Shown here piece after piece: positions 33,795 to 42,464 of a DNA stretch of 64,000 bases. The DNA is from an uncultured Granulosicoccaceae bacterium. Lineage in GTDB: Bacteria; Pseudomonadota; Gammaproteobacteria; Granulosicoccales; Granulosicoccaceae. Each line of letters opens with the position of its first letter. Within the stretch, counting starts at the first letter, position 1. The notes beneath the pieces were generated by a model. It worked only from the letters and a program-made list of their open reading frames with translations. It had not been told where the DNA came from and searched no databases. Position numbers and translations under genes: made by a program. Location: positions 1 through 64,000 of the forward strand of contig CALLBO010000032.1 of NCBI GenBank assembly GCA_937998875.1, written 5' to 3'.

Positions 33795-35522
33795 TCAGGA
33801 AGGTAGGTTCTGTTGCCACCAGCTCGCTGCTGACTCTCGAACTTCAGGCCCATGAAATCGTGCGAGATTATCAGTTGGTTTAAGTTCTTCGGTATAGAAA
33901 AACTCTGGCAGTTCGTCGTCATTGACTTCAAAGCCTGCCTGTTCATTGAACTGGTTTTCAAGGTGTAGTGTTTTGATACCTAGCTTGCGATAGAAATCTG
34001 GTGTCAGGGTAGTACCGTGTGCATCGTTCAATGCATTTACCATAAATTCAATCTGCGCATAGGTTACCGATCTGCCGAAGATACACAGTCCCAGTGAGTC
34101 AGTGGACGCCGTTAGGGCTTGCATATCAAGACTTGCATGCACCAGCTCCTCGACTGGTTTGCCTGCGCTATCGTATTGGGGCAGGTTGCCGGCTGTGTGA
34201 TCAGCGCCCTGTGCGGTCATCATCATCGTGATTCCGGTAACTTCAATCACTCGCGGATCGTAAGCACTGATAGTTTGCTTTTTTACTACCGGCACGCGCT
34301 TTAACCCATAGTGTTCACCAACTCTTGCTGCACCTTGAGCAACCAGCTTGCCGAGTTCGGTGCCATTGCGCAGATGGTTGTCGAGTATGTCTTCCATATA
34401 GGAAACATCGCCAAACTCAGCCTCACCTGCATCCATTAGTACTGCGATTGTGCCACCTAACTCAATGGTATCAACGCCGAGGTCGTTGGCGAGCCAGTTG
34501 AGCTTGGCCAGATCATCAGGGTCTTTAACACCACAGTTGGTGCCCAGTAAACCGATAGTTTCATACTCGACCGGAGATACCACTTCGTTGCCGTCTTTAT
34601 CTGCATAGACATTGCTGCACTGGATTAAGCAACCCGGCATACAGGCGTGTGTGGTTTCACCTCCGCGTTCGATATTCTGTTCACGTAAATAGTCACCGCT
34701 TAGCTTAAAAGTTTCGATGTTGGTATCTGCTGCCTGACCACCCGTGAAGTTTCTCACCGGTATACCACCAAGTTGATTGATGACGTCAGACATCATAGCG
34801 GTACCGGTTTTGGCGAAGTTATCAATAGCAGGTTCGGCCTTTAACATCTTGTTGTACTCGCGAACTGCTCCCATGAGCTTTTTACGCTCATGGAAAGTCG
34901 GCATTTTGTGCAGATCTACGACAATGGCTTTGACTTTTTTGTTACCCATTACTGCACCGACTCCACCGCGTGCGCTCAGGCGGGAGGGTCTTAGGTCAAC
35001 ATCGCTAAAAGAGATGCCACCGAGCAATCCTTCGTATTCGCCAACCTGGCTACACATACCGATACTGACTTTCTGGCCGTACTTTGCATGAAGCTTTGCA
35101 GCCGCATCGAAGTTGCCCATGTTCAGGAACTCTTCTGCAGAATCAAAACTGATCTCTCCATCCTTGGTGATACGGATGACAACCCAGTTTTCGCTACAGT
35201 TATTAAGCGTCAGGCCTGCGAGTTCCAGCTGGCCAAGTGCAAACCCGAATGTGCCACCTGAATTGGCTTCCTTAATGCCGCCGGTTAACGGGCTTTTGCA
35301 GCCTACACTCAAGCGATTGGCGTTGGAGAAATTTGATCCTGCGAAAGGGCCGGCTGAGAAAATTAGCGGGTTGTCCTTTGACAGCGGGTCAACGGTGGCG
35401 ACGTTTTGTTCAACCAGTGTTTTGGCAATCAGGTAGCGCCCGGCGCGAATGACTGCCTCGCCTTCGAGCTGTTGTTTTTTAATCGAGTGATCACTGAGAT
35501 CAATATGATAGAACGTGCGCAT
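33795..35522 (-). CDS. Aldehyde ferredoxin oxidoreductase family protein (tungsten type)
   Basis: 575 residues, near the usual 600. The AOR N-terminal domain has NPLIFSAGPFAGSNFSNANR and KSPLTGG; RLSARGGVGAVMGNKKVKAIVV is the tungstopterin-binding region. The iron-sulphur cysteines are C294, C298 and C302 (CMPGCLIQC), with a fourth in the late SLGLCIFGR. Members oxidise aldehydes to acids with a W-bispterin cofactor and ferredoxin. Spacing of the cysteines is C-x3-C-x3-C. No cofactor genes are nearby. Unusual next to so many oxygen-dependent genes. Confidence 0.9.
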   Translation of the reverse strand: MRTFYHIDLSDHSIKKQQLEGEAVIRAGRYLIAKTLVEQNVATVDPLSKDNPLIFSAGPFAGSNFSNANRLSVGCKSPLTGGIKEANSGGTFGFALGQLELAGLTLNNCSENWVVIRITKDGEISFDSAEEFLNMGNFDAAAKLHAKYGQKVSIGMCSQVGEYEGLLGGISFSDVDLRPSRLSARGGVGAVMGNKKVKAIVVDLHKMPTFHERKKLMGAVREYNKMLKAEPAIDNFAKTGTAMMSDVINQLGGIPVRNFTGGQAADTNIETFKLSGDYLREQNIERGGETTHACMPGCLIQCSNVYADKDGNEVVSPVEYETIGLLGTNCGVKDPDDLAKLNWLANDLGVDTIELGGTIAVLMDAGEAEFGDVSYMEDILDNHLRNGTELGKLVAQGAARVGEHYGLKRVPVVKKQTISAYDPRVIEVTGITMMMTAQGADHTAGNLPQYDSAGKPVEELVHASLDMQALTASTDSLGLCIFGRSVTYAQIEFMVNALNDAHGTTLTPDFYRKLGIKTLHLENQFNEQAGFEVNDDELPEFFYTEELKPTDNLARFHGPEVRESAASWWQQNLPS

Positions 35523-35664
35523 GGTGTGCCCTGCAGTGCTGCTTGTCAGAGCCCAGTATACTGCAATCAGGAAACCCCACGCCCGGAACTGTATCGTCGG
35601 GCAAGTACTTTACGGTGCACGCGTGTTTGGCGCGTCTTCCAGATGGTCTTGTTTGCTACCTGAG

Positions 35665-36237
35665 CTAGCGCCAGTAGAAGCGCAGCCCGATACCCAGTGA
35701 AGCCCCGTCACCGAGGTATGTTTCCACCATTGCCGAGAATCCGGTGGCCACTTCGTACAGGGCTCTGAGATTAAGATCCAGATCCGTATCAACGGCTGTG
35801 GTGAGGTTGACTGAACCGTTCAGCTCTAGAGCGGCGTTAGCGGCATAGCGTATCCCGGCGCCGGCATACAAACCGGTGTCGTCATTGCCATCTGCATCGA
35901 TAATTTGGAAACCGAGATCAAAAACCCAGTCTGCCCGTTCGAGGAAGCTTGCGGCAGCAATGTGATACGCCACTCCACCCGCAATCGTGTCAGCATCGCT
36001 GCGGCCGGCACTGATGCGTGCATACCCAACCTGCAGCGCAAAGTTGTCTCTGATATCAGCTGAAAATCGCAAACCCAGGCCATCTGCGTCGTCATCATCA
36101 AGATACAGCGCATCAACATAGTTGTAGTTGAATACACTGTTTCCGCTTTTCAACAACTGGGCGGAGGCAGGGTTGGTGGAAAGTACGCTCAAAGTGACGA
36201 GCAGTAAAGTGCGAGTAAACAGGGTTCGGATCATCAT
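35665..36237 (-). CDS. Hypothetical outer-membrane beta-barrel protein
   Basis: 190 residues. Signal peptide ending near SAQ (about residue 27). The mature part alternates as in small barrels (NYNYVDALYLDDDDADGLGLRFSADI, FALQVGYARISAGR, GLYAGAGIRYAA) and ends with LGIGLRFYWR, an outer-membrane-type C-terminal strand apart from the final Arg. Family not recognised. Single gene. Confidence 0.7.
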   Translation of the reverse strand: MMIRTLFTRTLLLVTLSVLSTNPASAQLLKSGNSVFNYNYVDALYLDDDDADGLGLRFSADIRDNFALQVGYARISAGRSDADTIAGGVAYHIAAASFLERADWVFDLGFQIIDADGNDDTGLYAGAGIRYAANAALELNGSVNLTTAVDTDLDLNLRALYEVATGFSAMVETYLGDGASLGIGLRFYWR

Positions 36238-36396
36238 CGGTTTATTTGCTTGCGTAAGTCCATGTTCGGCGAATATACCTGATTCACAGGAGTCATGGGG
36301 TTACGGACAAACCGATATTTTAGAGTTACCGTGCGTTTACGGCGCTGATGTGCAGGCTGGAAGCATAAGCTAGCGCCCGGGAAAGGAAGCTAATTC

Positions 36397-36474
36397 TTAA
36401 CTGACAGAAGTGAGATCGTGGGCCGGTGAGCGCAGCACGTAGAAGATGAAAGCGACGATAAGGCAAATCGACAT
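36397..36474 (-). CDS. Candidate 25-residue membrane micro-protein
   Basis: Short ORF, 25 codons plus TAA. Residues 1-14 read MSICLIVAFIFYVL, a single hydrophobic helix, followed by a polar tail (RSPAHDLTSVS). Support: an AAGGA ribosome binding site 6 bases before the ATG (36481-36485 on the plus-strand numbering) and a promoter with three palindromes upstream. A longer minus-strand reading from 36517 would start inside that promoter and is less likely. Function unknown; size and shape fit small membrane regulators or accessory subunits. Confidence 0.45.
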   Translation of the reverse strand: MSICLIVAFIFYVLRSPAHDLTSVS

Positions 36475-36512
36475 GGAAGATCCTTGTTTGAATGTGTCTG
36501 TTCGAATAATAT

Positions 36513-36576
36513 GTCATGACAATAGCTTATTTAACGCGTCATGACAATTTATTTTTAGCACTTTTCGTGTCATGAC
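36513..36576 (-). promoter_or_regulatory. Promoter with three GTCATGAC palindromes
   Basis: GTCATGAC occurs at 36513-36520, 36538-36545 and 36569-36576; the first and third are the full TGTCATGACA. On the minus strand TTGTCA (36547-36542), 17-base spacer, TATTGT (36524-36519) forms a sigma-70-like promoter whose two boxes each overlap one palindrome. It points to the micro-ORF at 36474. The remainder of 36577-36910 shows no gene or clear repeat. Confidence 0.6.
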
Positions 36577-36910
36577 ACTGTGTTTAACACTTGGGCGTTA
36601 TAAACACTGTGGAGCCTGGCGATTTCCAGCTAGAATATTTGCTGGAATATAGATCCTATGAGAGAAGATGAGCGCCGTTAAAGTGTCAATATTCCGGCGG
36701 CAGTGAGGCTCACAGCGAGTGCCCGGTCGTTCTTGGACGGTGTAAATCGTTAGCCAACCAGAGTCTTTCTCTTGCTCGGAAAGGAGTAGAATTCCCGGTG
36801 TATATCAATACCGATGAATCTCGCACCTCGGCACGCAGATTGAGTGGCATCACCCGGGATGAAACAGGCTTGAAAAATTACGATTAAGGGCGGCATGGTT
36901 AGAACAAAGC

Positions 36911-38458
36911 ATGGTTGGTGACGAAGATGACATCGTTGTTTCTCTGGATTCGTTTGTGCCCCCTGGTCCCGGTGGACGATGGCCGTTGAGCACAGGCCTC
37001 AGCTGGTGCCTTGGCATTGCATTGCTCGTGGCATCTGTCGGCGGCACGAGTGTCTGGGCGCTCGATCACTTTGCTACCCGTCTCGATCGCAGTACAAAAA
37101 CCGAACTTCTGTCCTCGGGCATAGATGCTTCACAACTACAATTTGAGTGGGATTACCGCGATGTTGTGGTCACAGGAAAGCTGCCGGAAGACTCGTCTGA
37201 AGAGCAGTTGCTGGCTGTTCTGCGGAACGCTGATGGCGGTGGTGTAAGAACCATCCGGATGCAGCTGGAAGCTGTTGAGGATAAGCCCGATCAGCGTTTT
37301 GGAACAGTGGATGTGACTGTTGTTCTGAAAGACGGGAAAATGGATCTTCAGGGTAATGTACTGTCCGCAGCCCAACGGGAACAGCTTCAAACTGCTGCAG
37401 TTCAAGCCATTGGTGCTTCGCGAGTGAACAACAACATTGTTGTTACCGGTTATCAGGAGCAAACAGCCGGTTCCGACCAGCGCGTTGCAAGCCTTGCAAA
37501 CTCCATTGCAGGTCTAAACCAGGCAGCAACCGTGGATGCCAGATTGTCTGCCACTGATTTCCGGTTTAATGCCACCGTCGCTGACGCAGCACAGGCAGAT
37601 GATTTGTTAAGACTGCGTGGCAATGCCGGAGATCTTGGACTGGTAATCAGTGGCGACATAGTAACCCGCCAGATTGCTACGGGTGGTGTGCTGGATGTGG
37701 TTGCGAAGAAAGACAATGGTCGAATTCTGCTCAGCGGTACGGTGACGGATGAATCTCACAGGCAAACCCTGTTGGCCGCCTCAGCCCGGGCTTTTGATCA
37801 GCAAAGTGTTGTTGATGAAATAGTCGTTGTGCAAGGCCAGCCGTCAGTGGGTGACACAGACCGTGCTGTGTCTGTTCTGGCTGAAGCAATAGCGTACTTT
37901 GATGATGCCATTGAAGCGGATGCGGGGCTTACTGCAGATGCTTTTACCTTTAATGCCTTGATGGAGCTTGAGGAAGATACAGCGCCGATATTGCTCGTCA
38001 CAGAGGCAGCCAAACGCGCGGGCTTACAGCTCGCAGGTTCTATCGATGCACGGCAGGTTTCTCTGAGCAAAGAAGTCGACTTACTACAGGCAGAGATTGA
38101 TTTACTCAGCGATGAGATCAAAGAAAACGTCGTTTTCGAGTCAGGCAAAGCGGACCTTGATTTCACTGCAAAGCAGACACTCAACAAAGTTGTCGATGCT
38201 ATGAATCGTTATCTCAGACCCGTTGTTGAAATAGTGGGACACACAGACGATAGTGGGTCTGATGATGCCAATCAGAAACTCAGTCTGTTCCGGGCCACAG
38301 CGGTACTTGAGTATTTTAAGATCAGCGGTATTGATGGTTTACGCATACGTGCAGTTGGCTTAGGAGAGGCATCACCAGTTGCCAGTAACTCAACAGAAAT
38401 CGGTAGAAAGCAAAACCGTCGTGTTGAGTTCATTGCCGATGGTAATTTCGAACAATAA
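36911..38458 (+). CDS. Membrane-anchored OmpA-domain protein, copy A
   Basis: 515 residues. One membrane helix at about 29-50, then a periplasmic region with weak BON-like repeats (VTVVLKDGKMDLQGNVLSAAQREQL, RILLSGTVTDESHRQTLLAAS), then an OmpA/MotB peptidoglycan-binding domain at about 405-515 (VFESGKADLDF, VEIVGHTDDSGS, RAVGLGEASPVASNST, KQNRRVEF). It likely bridges the inner membrane and peptidoglycan. It is a paralogue of the protein at 50528: both share LDR-x-TK, GI, F-x-W-x-YR and the OmpA end. A small membrane coiled-coil gene follows after 39 bases. Confidence 0.82.
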   Translation: MVGDEDDIVVSLDSFVPPGPGGRWPLSTGLSWCLGIALLVASVGGTSVWALDHFATRLDRSTKTELLSSGIDASQLQFEWDYRDVVVTGKLPEDSSEEQLLAVLRNADGGGVRTIRMQLEAVEDKPDQRFGTVDVTVVLKDGKMDLQGNVLSAAQREQLQTAAVQAIGASRVNNNIVVTGYQEQTAGSDQRVASLANSIAGLNQAATVDARLSATDFRFNATVADAAQADDLLRLRGNAGDLGLVISGDIVTRQIATGGVLDVVAKKDNGRILLSGTVTDESHRQTLLAASARAFDQQSVVDEIVVVQGQPSVGDTDRAVSVLAEAIAYFDDAIEADAGLTADAFTFNALMELEEDTAPILLVTEAAKRAGLQLAGSIDARQVSLSKEVDLLQAEIDLLSDEIKENVVFESGKADLDFTAKQTLNKVVDAMNRYLRPVVEIVGHTDDSGSDDANQKLSLFRATAVLEYFKISGIDGLRIRAVGLGEASPVASNSTEIGRKQNRRVEFIADGNFEQ

Positions 38459-38497
38459 CTATCCGCAGCTAGCGAATAGACAAATACGGGTGACAAA

Positions 38498-39043
38498 ATG
38501 CTTTGGGTGCTGTGGGATATCGTCTTGCCATTACTGGCCACTTTTTTATTGGGGCTGTGTCTGGGGTGGTTGCTGTGGCGCTGGCGGCGAAGCCGGATTG
38601 ACGCGGATGATCTCAGCATGCTGCGTCGAACAAGTGCGCGGTTTAAAGCGGATTCCGAGCGATTGCAGCAAAGCAATATTGAACTTTCGGAGCGACTTCA
38701 AGCGGCTGGAGGATCTGCAGGCCAGGCCCTGGATGATGAGCTAAGCAGCGCTCAAAAAAGAATTGATATGCTTGCTGACGAGCTTAAGAAGTCGCGCACT
38801 GAAGTGGCAGAACTTCGTAGAGCAGGGTCCGATAGACGGGTAAACAAGACCTCGGCTGATCTTGCTGCAAGCGCCGGTGATTTAGACTTACACGAGGAGA
38901 TTGCTGCTCGTGACCGGATGATTGCGACACTTGAAAAGTCTTTGCAACAGTTTGGAGATTCTGGCGACACGACAGCACTAATGGCTGATATCGTTATTCG
39001 TGATAGAAAGATTGAAGAGTTGGAAGCATTGCTTAAAACGTAA
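38498..39043 (+). CDS. Membrane coiled-coil protein, copy A
   Basis: 181 residues. N-terminal helix LWVLWDIVLPLLATFLLGLC (residues 2-21) followed by WLLWRWRR, then a coiled coil (about 45-110, DELSSAQKRIDMLADELKK) and a second near the end. It is paralogous to the first part of the protein at 52095 (WVLWDI, LGWLLWRR), but lacks the helix-hairpin-helix domain found there. Co-transcribed with the OmpA-domain gene; probably a partner of it. Confidence 0.75.
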   Translation: MLWVLWDIVLPLLATFLLGLCLGWLLWRWRRSRIDADDLSMLRRTSARFKADSERLQQSNIELSERLQAAGGSAGQALDDELSSAQKRIDMLADELKKSRTEVAELRRAGSDRRVNKTSADLAASAGDLDLHEEIAARDRMIATLEKSLQQFGDSGDTTALMADIVIRDRKIEELEALLKT

Positions 39044-39262
39044 GAACCGTTAACCGACTGGCCCTGGGAAATATCTTCACACCCGCGACTGGAGCAGTAT
39101 CATCGTCACCGTAATTTCGGTTTGCCTTTTGTAACTGTCCATCGAGTAGCTGTTAGTTAAAGCCGGAAACCGATCTGCACACGTTACCGTTAGCCTGTTT
39201 CCAGGGCGAGCGCATTATGCAATTACTGTTGTTACTGGACGAGTGCAAACACTGAACAAAAA

Positions 39263-39288
39263 AAAGCCGGGGACAAGCCCCGGCTTTT
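39263..39288. terminator. Bidirectional intrinsic terminator
   Basis: AAAGCCGGGG (39263-39272) pairs with CCCCGGCTTT (39278-39287), loop ACAAG, with an A run before and T run after. It lies between convergent genes ending at 39043 (plus) and 39312 (minus), so it can serve both. Confidence 0.93.
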
Positions 39289-39311
39289 ACTTGCGTTACT
39301 AACGTTTAAAC

Positions 39312-40439
39312 CTACTGCGTTGCAGGAATCTGCCCGCGAAGGAAGTCGCTGTTACCTGAGGCGAGCACGTTGAAGTAGGCATCACCTGCGAGAACTGTTG
39401 CTAACTGCTCAGTGTTGAAAACACCATTTGCAGTCCAGGTTAAACCGTCGCTTGAGTCAGCGAGGTTGACTATCACATCACCGGTCTCCCCTATCGCACC
39501 CATGTGAATGTCTGCGGCAGTGATGATCTGCGGGTTGCCATCTGCGTCGAGATCTGAAGCATCGAGGTTAACGTTAACCACGGCAGCGTAATCACCAGTG
39601 ACGGTATTAAAGTTCATGTAGGCTTCGCCGTTGGAGAATGCGACCACGGCAGGAACAGAGTTATCTCCACTGAGTGCGGTGTATTTTGGTTCTACACCGT
39701 TGAGGCGAATCAAGCCGTCTTCTGAGGAGCCATCAGTGAAATCAACACGAACGAACAAGTTGCCGCTCACAATGTTATCGGCTATCGCGGCTGTCGGTCC
39801 TTCTGCAAGGCCCGTCGGTACAAAGTAGGTAGGTCCACCGTTCAAAGTAGTGATCAGTGATTCAACGCCGGAATTTATGATGCCACTGTAAAGGGCAGCA
39901 CCTGATGGCGCTACGTCCCCGGTGATATCTACCTGACCGCTGAGTGTGCTGCCGTCCCAGGTAAATGCTGCAACACCTGCGTCGCCAACTGGAATTTCAT
40001 TTAGTGGACCGGTTTGATCTGCTCCGTCAGGATCGGTGCCAGTGTCCGGATCCGGGTCCGGATCAGTACCAGCTGTTACCTCAACCGCGTCGTCTATACC
40101 ATTGTTGTTGGCGTCAGTGCCGCCTGTCAGTGCCACCTCGAATGAGTCGTCGACCAGATTAGTGTTTGAATCTGTGCCGCCTGTCAGTGCTGCGTCGTAT
40201 GAATCCACAATACCGTTTTCGTTGGTATCGAGCGTTGTATCCAGCGTTTCGAAGGCGTCAGGGATACCGTTGTTGTCAGCATCAGGTACAGTCGTGCCTG
40301 GATCAGGATCCGGGTCTGTGATCGTAGCACCGCCGTTATCGTCATCATCGCTGTCGCAGCCTGCAAGTACGGCGACGCTGAACAATGGCACAAGTGCGAG
40401 TGGCAACCATTTTCGTTTAAAATTCGTTGATTTAGTCAT
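39312..40439 (-). CDS. CHRD-domain lipoprotein with Asp/Asn-rich repeats
   Basis: 375 residues from the ATG at 40439 (MTKSTNFKRKW), chosen because it gives a clean lipoprotein signal (SVAVLAGC, Cys about 24). After an acidic DxDxD linker come about four imperfect repeats of 20 residues (form GTDxNxNxIDDAxEVALTG, about 50-125), like thrombospondin type 3 or calcium-binding repeats. The rest resembles a CHRD domain (GVAAFTWDGSTLSGQVDITG, DIHMGAIGETGDVIVNL, YFNVLASGNSDFLRGQI). Probably anchored at the outer membrane and facing outward; role unknown. Confidence 0.78.
   Translation of the reverse strand: MTKSTNFKRKWLPLALVPLFSVAVLAGCDSDDDDNGGATITDPDPDPGTTVPDADNNGIPDAFETLDTTLDTNENGIVDSYDAALTGGTDSNTNLVDDSFEVALTGGTDANNNGIDDAVEVTAGTDPDPDPDTGTDPDGADQTGPLNEIPVGDAGVAAFTWDGSTLSGQVDITGDVAPSGAALYSGIINSGVESLITTLNGGPTYFVPTGLAEGPTAAIADNIVSGNLFVRVDFTDGSSEDGLIRLNGVEPKYTALSGDNSVPAVVAFSNGEAYMNFNTVTGDYAAVVNVNLDASDLDADGNPQIITAADIHMGAIGETGDVIVNLADSSDGLTWTANGVFNTEQLATVLAGDAYFNVLASGNSDFLRGQIPATQ
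40080..40300 (-). repeat. Asp/Asn-rich coding repeat
   Basis: About four imperfect units of roughly 60 bases inside the lipoprotein gene, each coding for a D-x-N-x-N-G-I-x-D-x-x-E loop and an LTGGTD link. Two central units share the identical stretch CCGCCTGTCAGTGC (plus strand). Confidence 0.7.
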
Positions 40440-40666
40440 TAATAAATGTCCGGTAGTTGTTGGTGAAACGTACTGCTTTTTGCAGATTCCGCTGTCGTTT
40501 GTCGCCCATTTTAAATCCGTCGAGCGCACAAGCGTGCCATGATCCGCGAATGGTGTGCCTGGTTCCCTAGGCGCTTTGAGATGTTACCTTACATGGCTCG
40601 GGACCGTTATTTACAAGTTGGTGAATGTATTTTTATTATTTAACACTGCGGCGCTGCCGTTCACCG

Positions 40667-41569
40667 CTATTGGCCAGAGAAGGGGTCTGTACCCGATTGA
40701 ACCTCGTCGATATTGACGATACCGTCTCCGTCGGCGTCAAAGGCAAAGCTGAAGTCACCGTCCTGCAGCTGGATTGTCAGATTCTGATCTCCTGCCTCCA
40801 CCGGTGAACTCGCTTCCGCCAGTCGCAATTCTGCGAGCTCGCTTCCGCCGTTGAGCCCTACATCGATGAATTGAACCAGCAGAATTTCGACATCGAAGGA
40901 ATTGAGAATCGATACTTCAGAGGTGGATCTGAACCTGCCGTTTCCAATTGGAGTGGCGGCTTTCGGGTTGTCCGCGATTAATGCCCGGATCTGCGTGATC
41001 GTCGGATCGTTAATGCGTTGTGGGATGCTGTATTCGACGGAGACAGTGCGTGTGCCGGCATTTTCAGCAGTGAAAGGATCGGTGGCATCGTTGCGCTCGA
41101 CAATGTTGCTGATGCCGTCATTGTCATCGTCAAAGTCATATAGATATTGCTGTCGGTTGAATGTGCGAGTGGTGTCGGTAGCACCTATTAGAATGGTCTG
41201 TGGTTCAGTGCGCGCCAGGTCGAGCGACCGACCATCAGGAAGTGTTTCGGTGAATAAAAGCGCGATGGTGACGTTGCTGTTCGCCGGTACGTTTGGAACG
41301 ATTACTCGAAATCGCTGATCGAAGCGCTCCAGATTGTAGGTCTGCCCGTTTACCGTAAGAATGCCTGAAACCTGATCGGGATTGACTGCGAGTGAGGTGC
41401 GGAGTTTTTCCGGCAGCTCAAAGTTCAGTCCTGAGTCGTCACTGGCTGGGCTTGGTGCATTCTCGCCATTACATCCCGAAACTGTGATGATAACGGTGAG
41501 AAGCAGAATAATAGATTTACTAAACAACAATTTGGCACTCGTAGAGAAACTCAGCGAAAGGTAACACAT
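40667..41569 (-). CDS. Hypothetical lipoprotein with Asp-rich loops
   Basis: 300 residues from the ATG at 41569 (MCYLSLSFSTSAK), chosen because the earlier start puts 42 polar residues before the signal. Lipobox VSGC near residue 32. Two DxDxDG-type loops are visible: DFDDDNDGISNIVERNDATDPF in the middle (about 155) and DADGDGIVNIDEVQSGTDPF at the end, typical of thrombospondin type 3 or dockerin-like calcium loops. Otherwise beta-rich, family unknown. It has the same style as the lipoprotein gene downstream on the strand. Divergent from the OmpA lipoprotein. Confidence 0.68.
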   Translation of the reverse strand: MCYLSLSFSTSAKLLFSKSIILLLTVIITVSGCNGENAPSPASDDSGLNFELPEKLRTSLAVNPDQVSGILTVNGQTYNLERFDQRFRVIVPNVPANSNVTIALLFTETLPDGRSLDLARTEPQTILIGATDTTRTFNRQQYLYDFDDDNDGISNIVERNDATDPFTAENAGTRTVSVEYSIPQRINDPTITQIRALIADNPKAATPIGNGRFRSTSEVSILNSFDVEILLVQFIDVGLNGGSELAELRLAEASSPVEAGDQNLTIQLQDGDFSFAFDADGDGIVNIDEVQSGTDPFSGQ

Positions 41570-41748
41570 TCTTAATTGACCGACAGGCAGACGGATCTCG
41601 TTCCCGGGACTGCGCGGTAATATTTCACGGTTGTTTATCCTCGCCTTGCCCCAGGTAAATTTCGCCAGATAAAATCGTGATTCGAAAAGGCACAAAAAAT
41701 GCTGTTTGCTATTACAACTTGTTAAAGAATACTTACGGAGTAAAGTTA

Positions 41749-42378
41749 ATGCAGGCGGCCAACTTTCGAAACACGGCAGGGATGCTGATTGTTGCTACTA
41801 CGCTTCTCCAGGGATGTTCAACCGGAAGCAAAGACGCTTTGCCGGAACTTGCTGCTGCTTCCGTGGCGCCAGCTTCCGGCTATGTTGTCGCTGGAACCGA
41901 TGATGCTGTGATGTCGGTGCAGCAGGAATGCATCAGGACACTGAGCTGGAATTCCGACAATGCCACCCGTAAATGCGGTGCGCAGGTAACACCCGTCGCG
42001 CCAGTGGTTAAAGCACCGGGCAGCGCGCTGGTCTCTTATAACGGACGTGCGTTGTTTGATTTTGATTCAGCAGCGTTAACAGCTGTCGGGCGCAACGAGC
42101 TTGATCGACTGACTGCTAAATTGAATGCGCAGGATGAGATCCGGGGTATTGAAATTGTTGGCCATGCAGACAGCAAGGGTTCTGAACAATACAATCAGGT
42201 GTTGTCGGAGAACCGCGCCAGTGCGGTGAAGCAGTACTTGCAGCGCTCATTAAGAATTGTCACGGTAAAGGCGAGAGGCCTGGGTGAAAGTGCGCCGATT
42301 GCAGATAACAGTACCGAAGCAGGTCGACGCATGAATCGACGTGTCGATGTAAATATCACAGCAATGGTCGAGAAATAA
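41749..42378 (+). CDS. OmpA-family lipoprotein
   Basis: 209 residues from the ATG at 41749, supported by GGAG 8-11 bases upstream and by the lipoprotein signal (TLLQGC, Cys about 23). The C-terminal OmpA domain (about 95-205) has LFDFDSAALT, IEIVGHADSKGSEQYN, KARGLGESAPIADNSTEAGRRMNRRVDV, the peptidoglycan-binding pattern. Similar in build to Pal. Third OmpA-domain gene of the window. Confidence 0.85.
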   Translation: MQAANFRNTAGMLIVATTLLQGCSTGSKDALPELAAASVAPASGYVVAGTDDAVMSVQQECIRTLSWNSDNATRKCGAQVTPVAPVVKAPGSALVSYNGRALFDFDSAALTAVGRNELDRLTAKLNAQDEIRGIEIVGHADSKGSEQYNQVLSENRASAVKQYLQRSLRIVTVKARGLGESAPIADNSTEAGRRMNRRVDVNITAMVEK

Positions 42379-42412
42379 GTTACCCGGCCACATTAGATTC
42401 ACGATAACTTAG

Positions 42413-42428
42413 GTCTGCAATTGCAGAC
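42413..42428. terminator. Perfect 16-bp palindrome between convergent genes
   Basis: GTCTGCAATTGCAGAC, which can fold as a 6-bp stem with an AATT loop, followed by CTTTC. It lies between convergent genes ending at 42378 and 42465, the usual place of a terminator, but its T run is short. Confidence 0.4.
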
Positions 42429-42464
42429 TTTCGATACAGCTGCCGTGATTAAACCGACTGGTCA

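Noticed and set aside
36326-36517. A 63-codon minus-strand reading that covers the micro-protein region
   Set aside because: It begins inside the palindromic promoter, has no ribosome binding site, and is polar and arginine-rich like chance translation; the 25-codon ORF fits the signals better.
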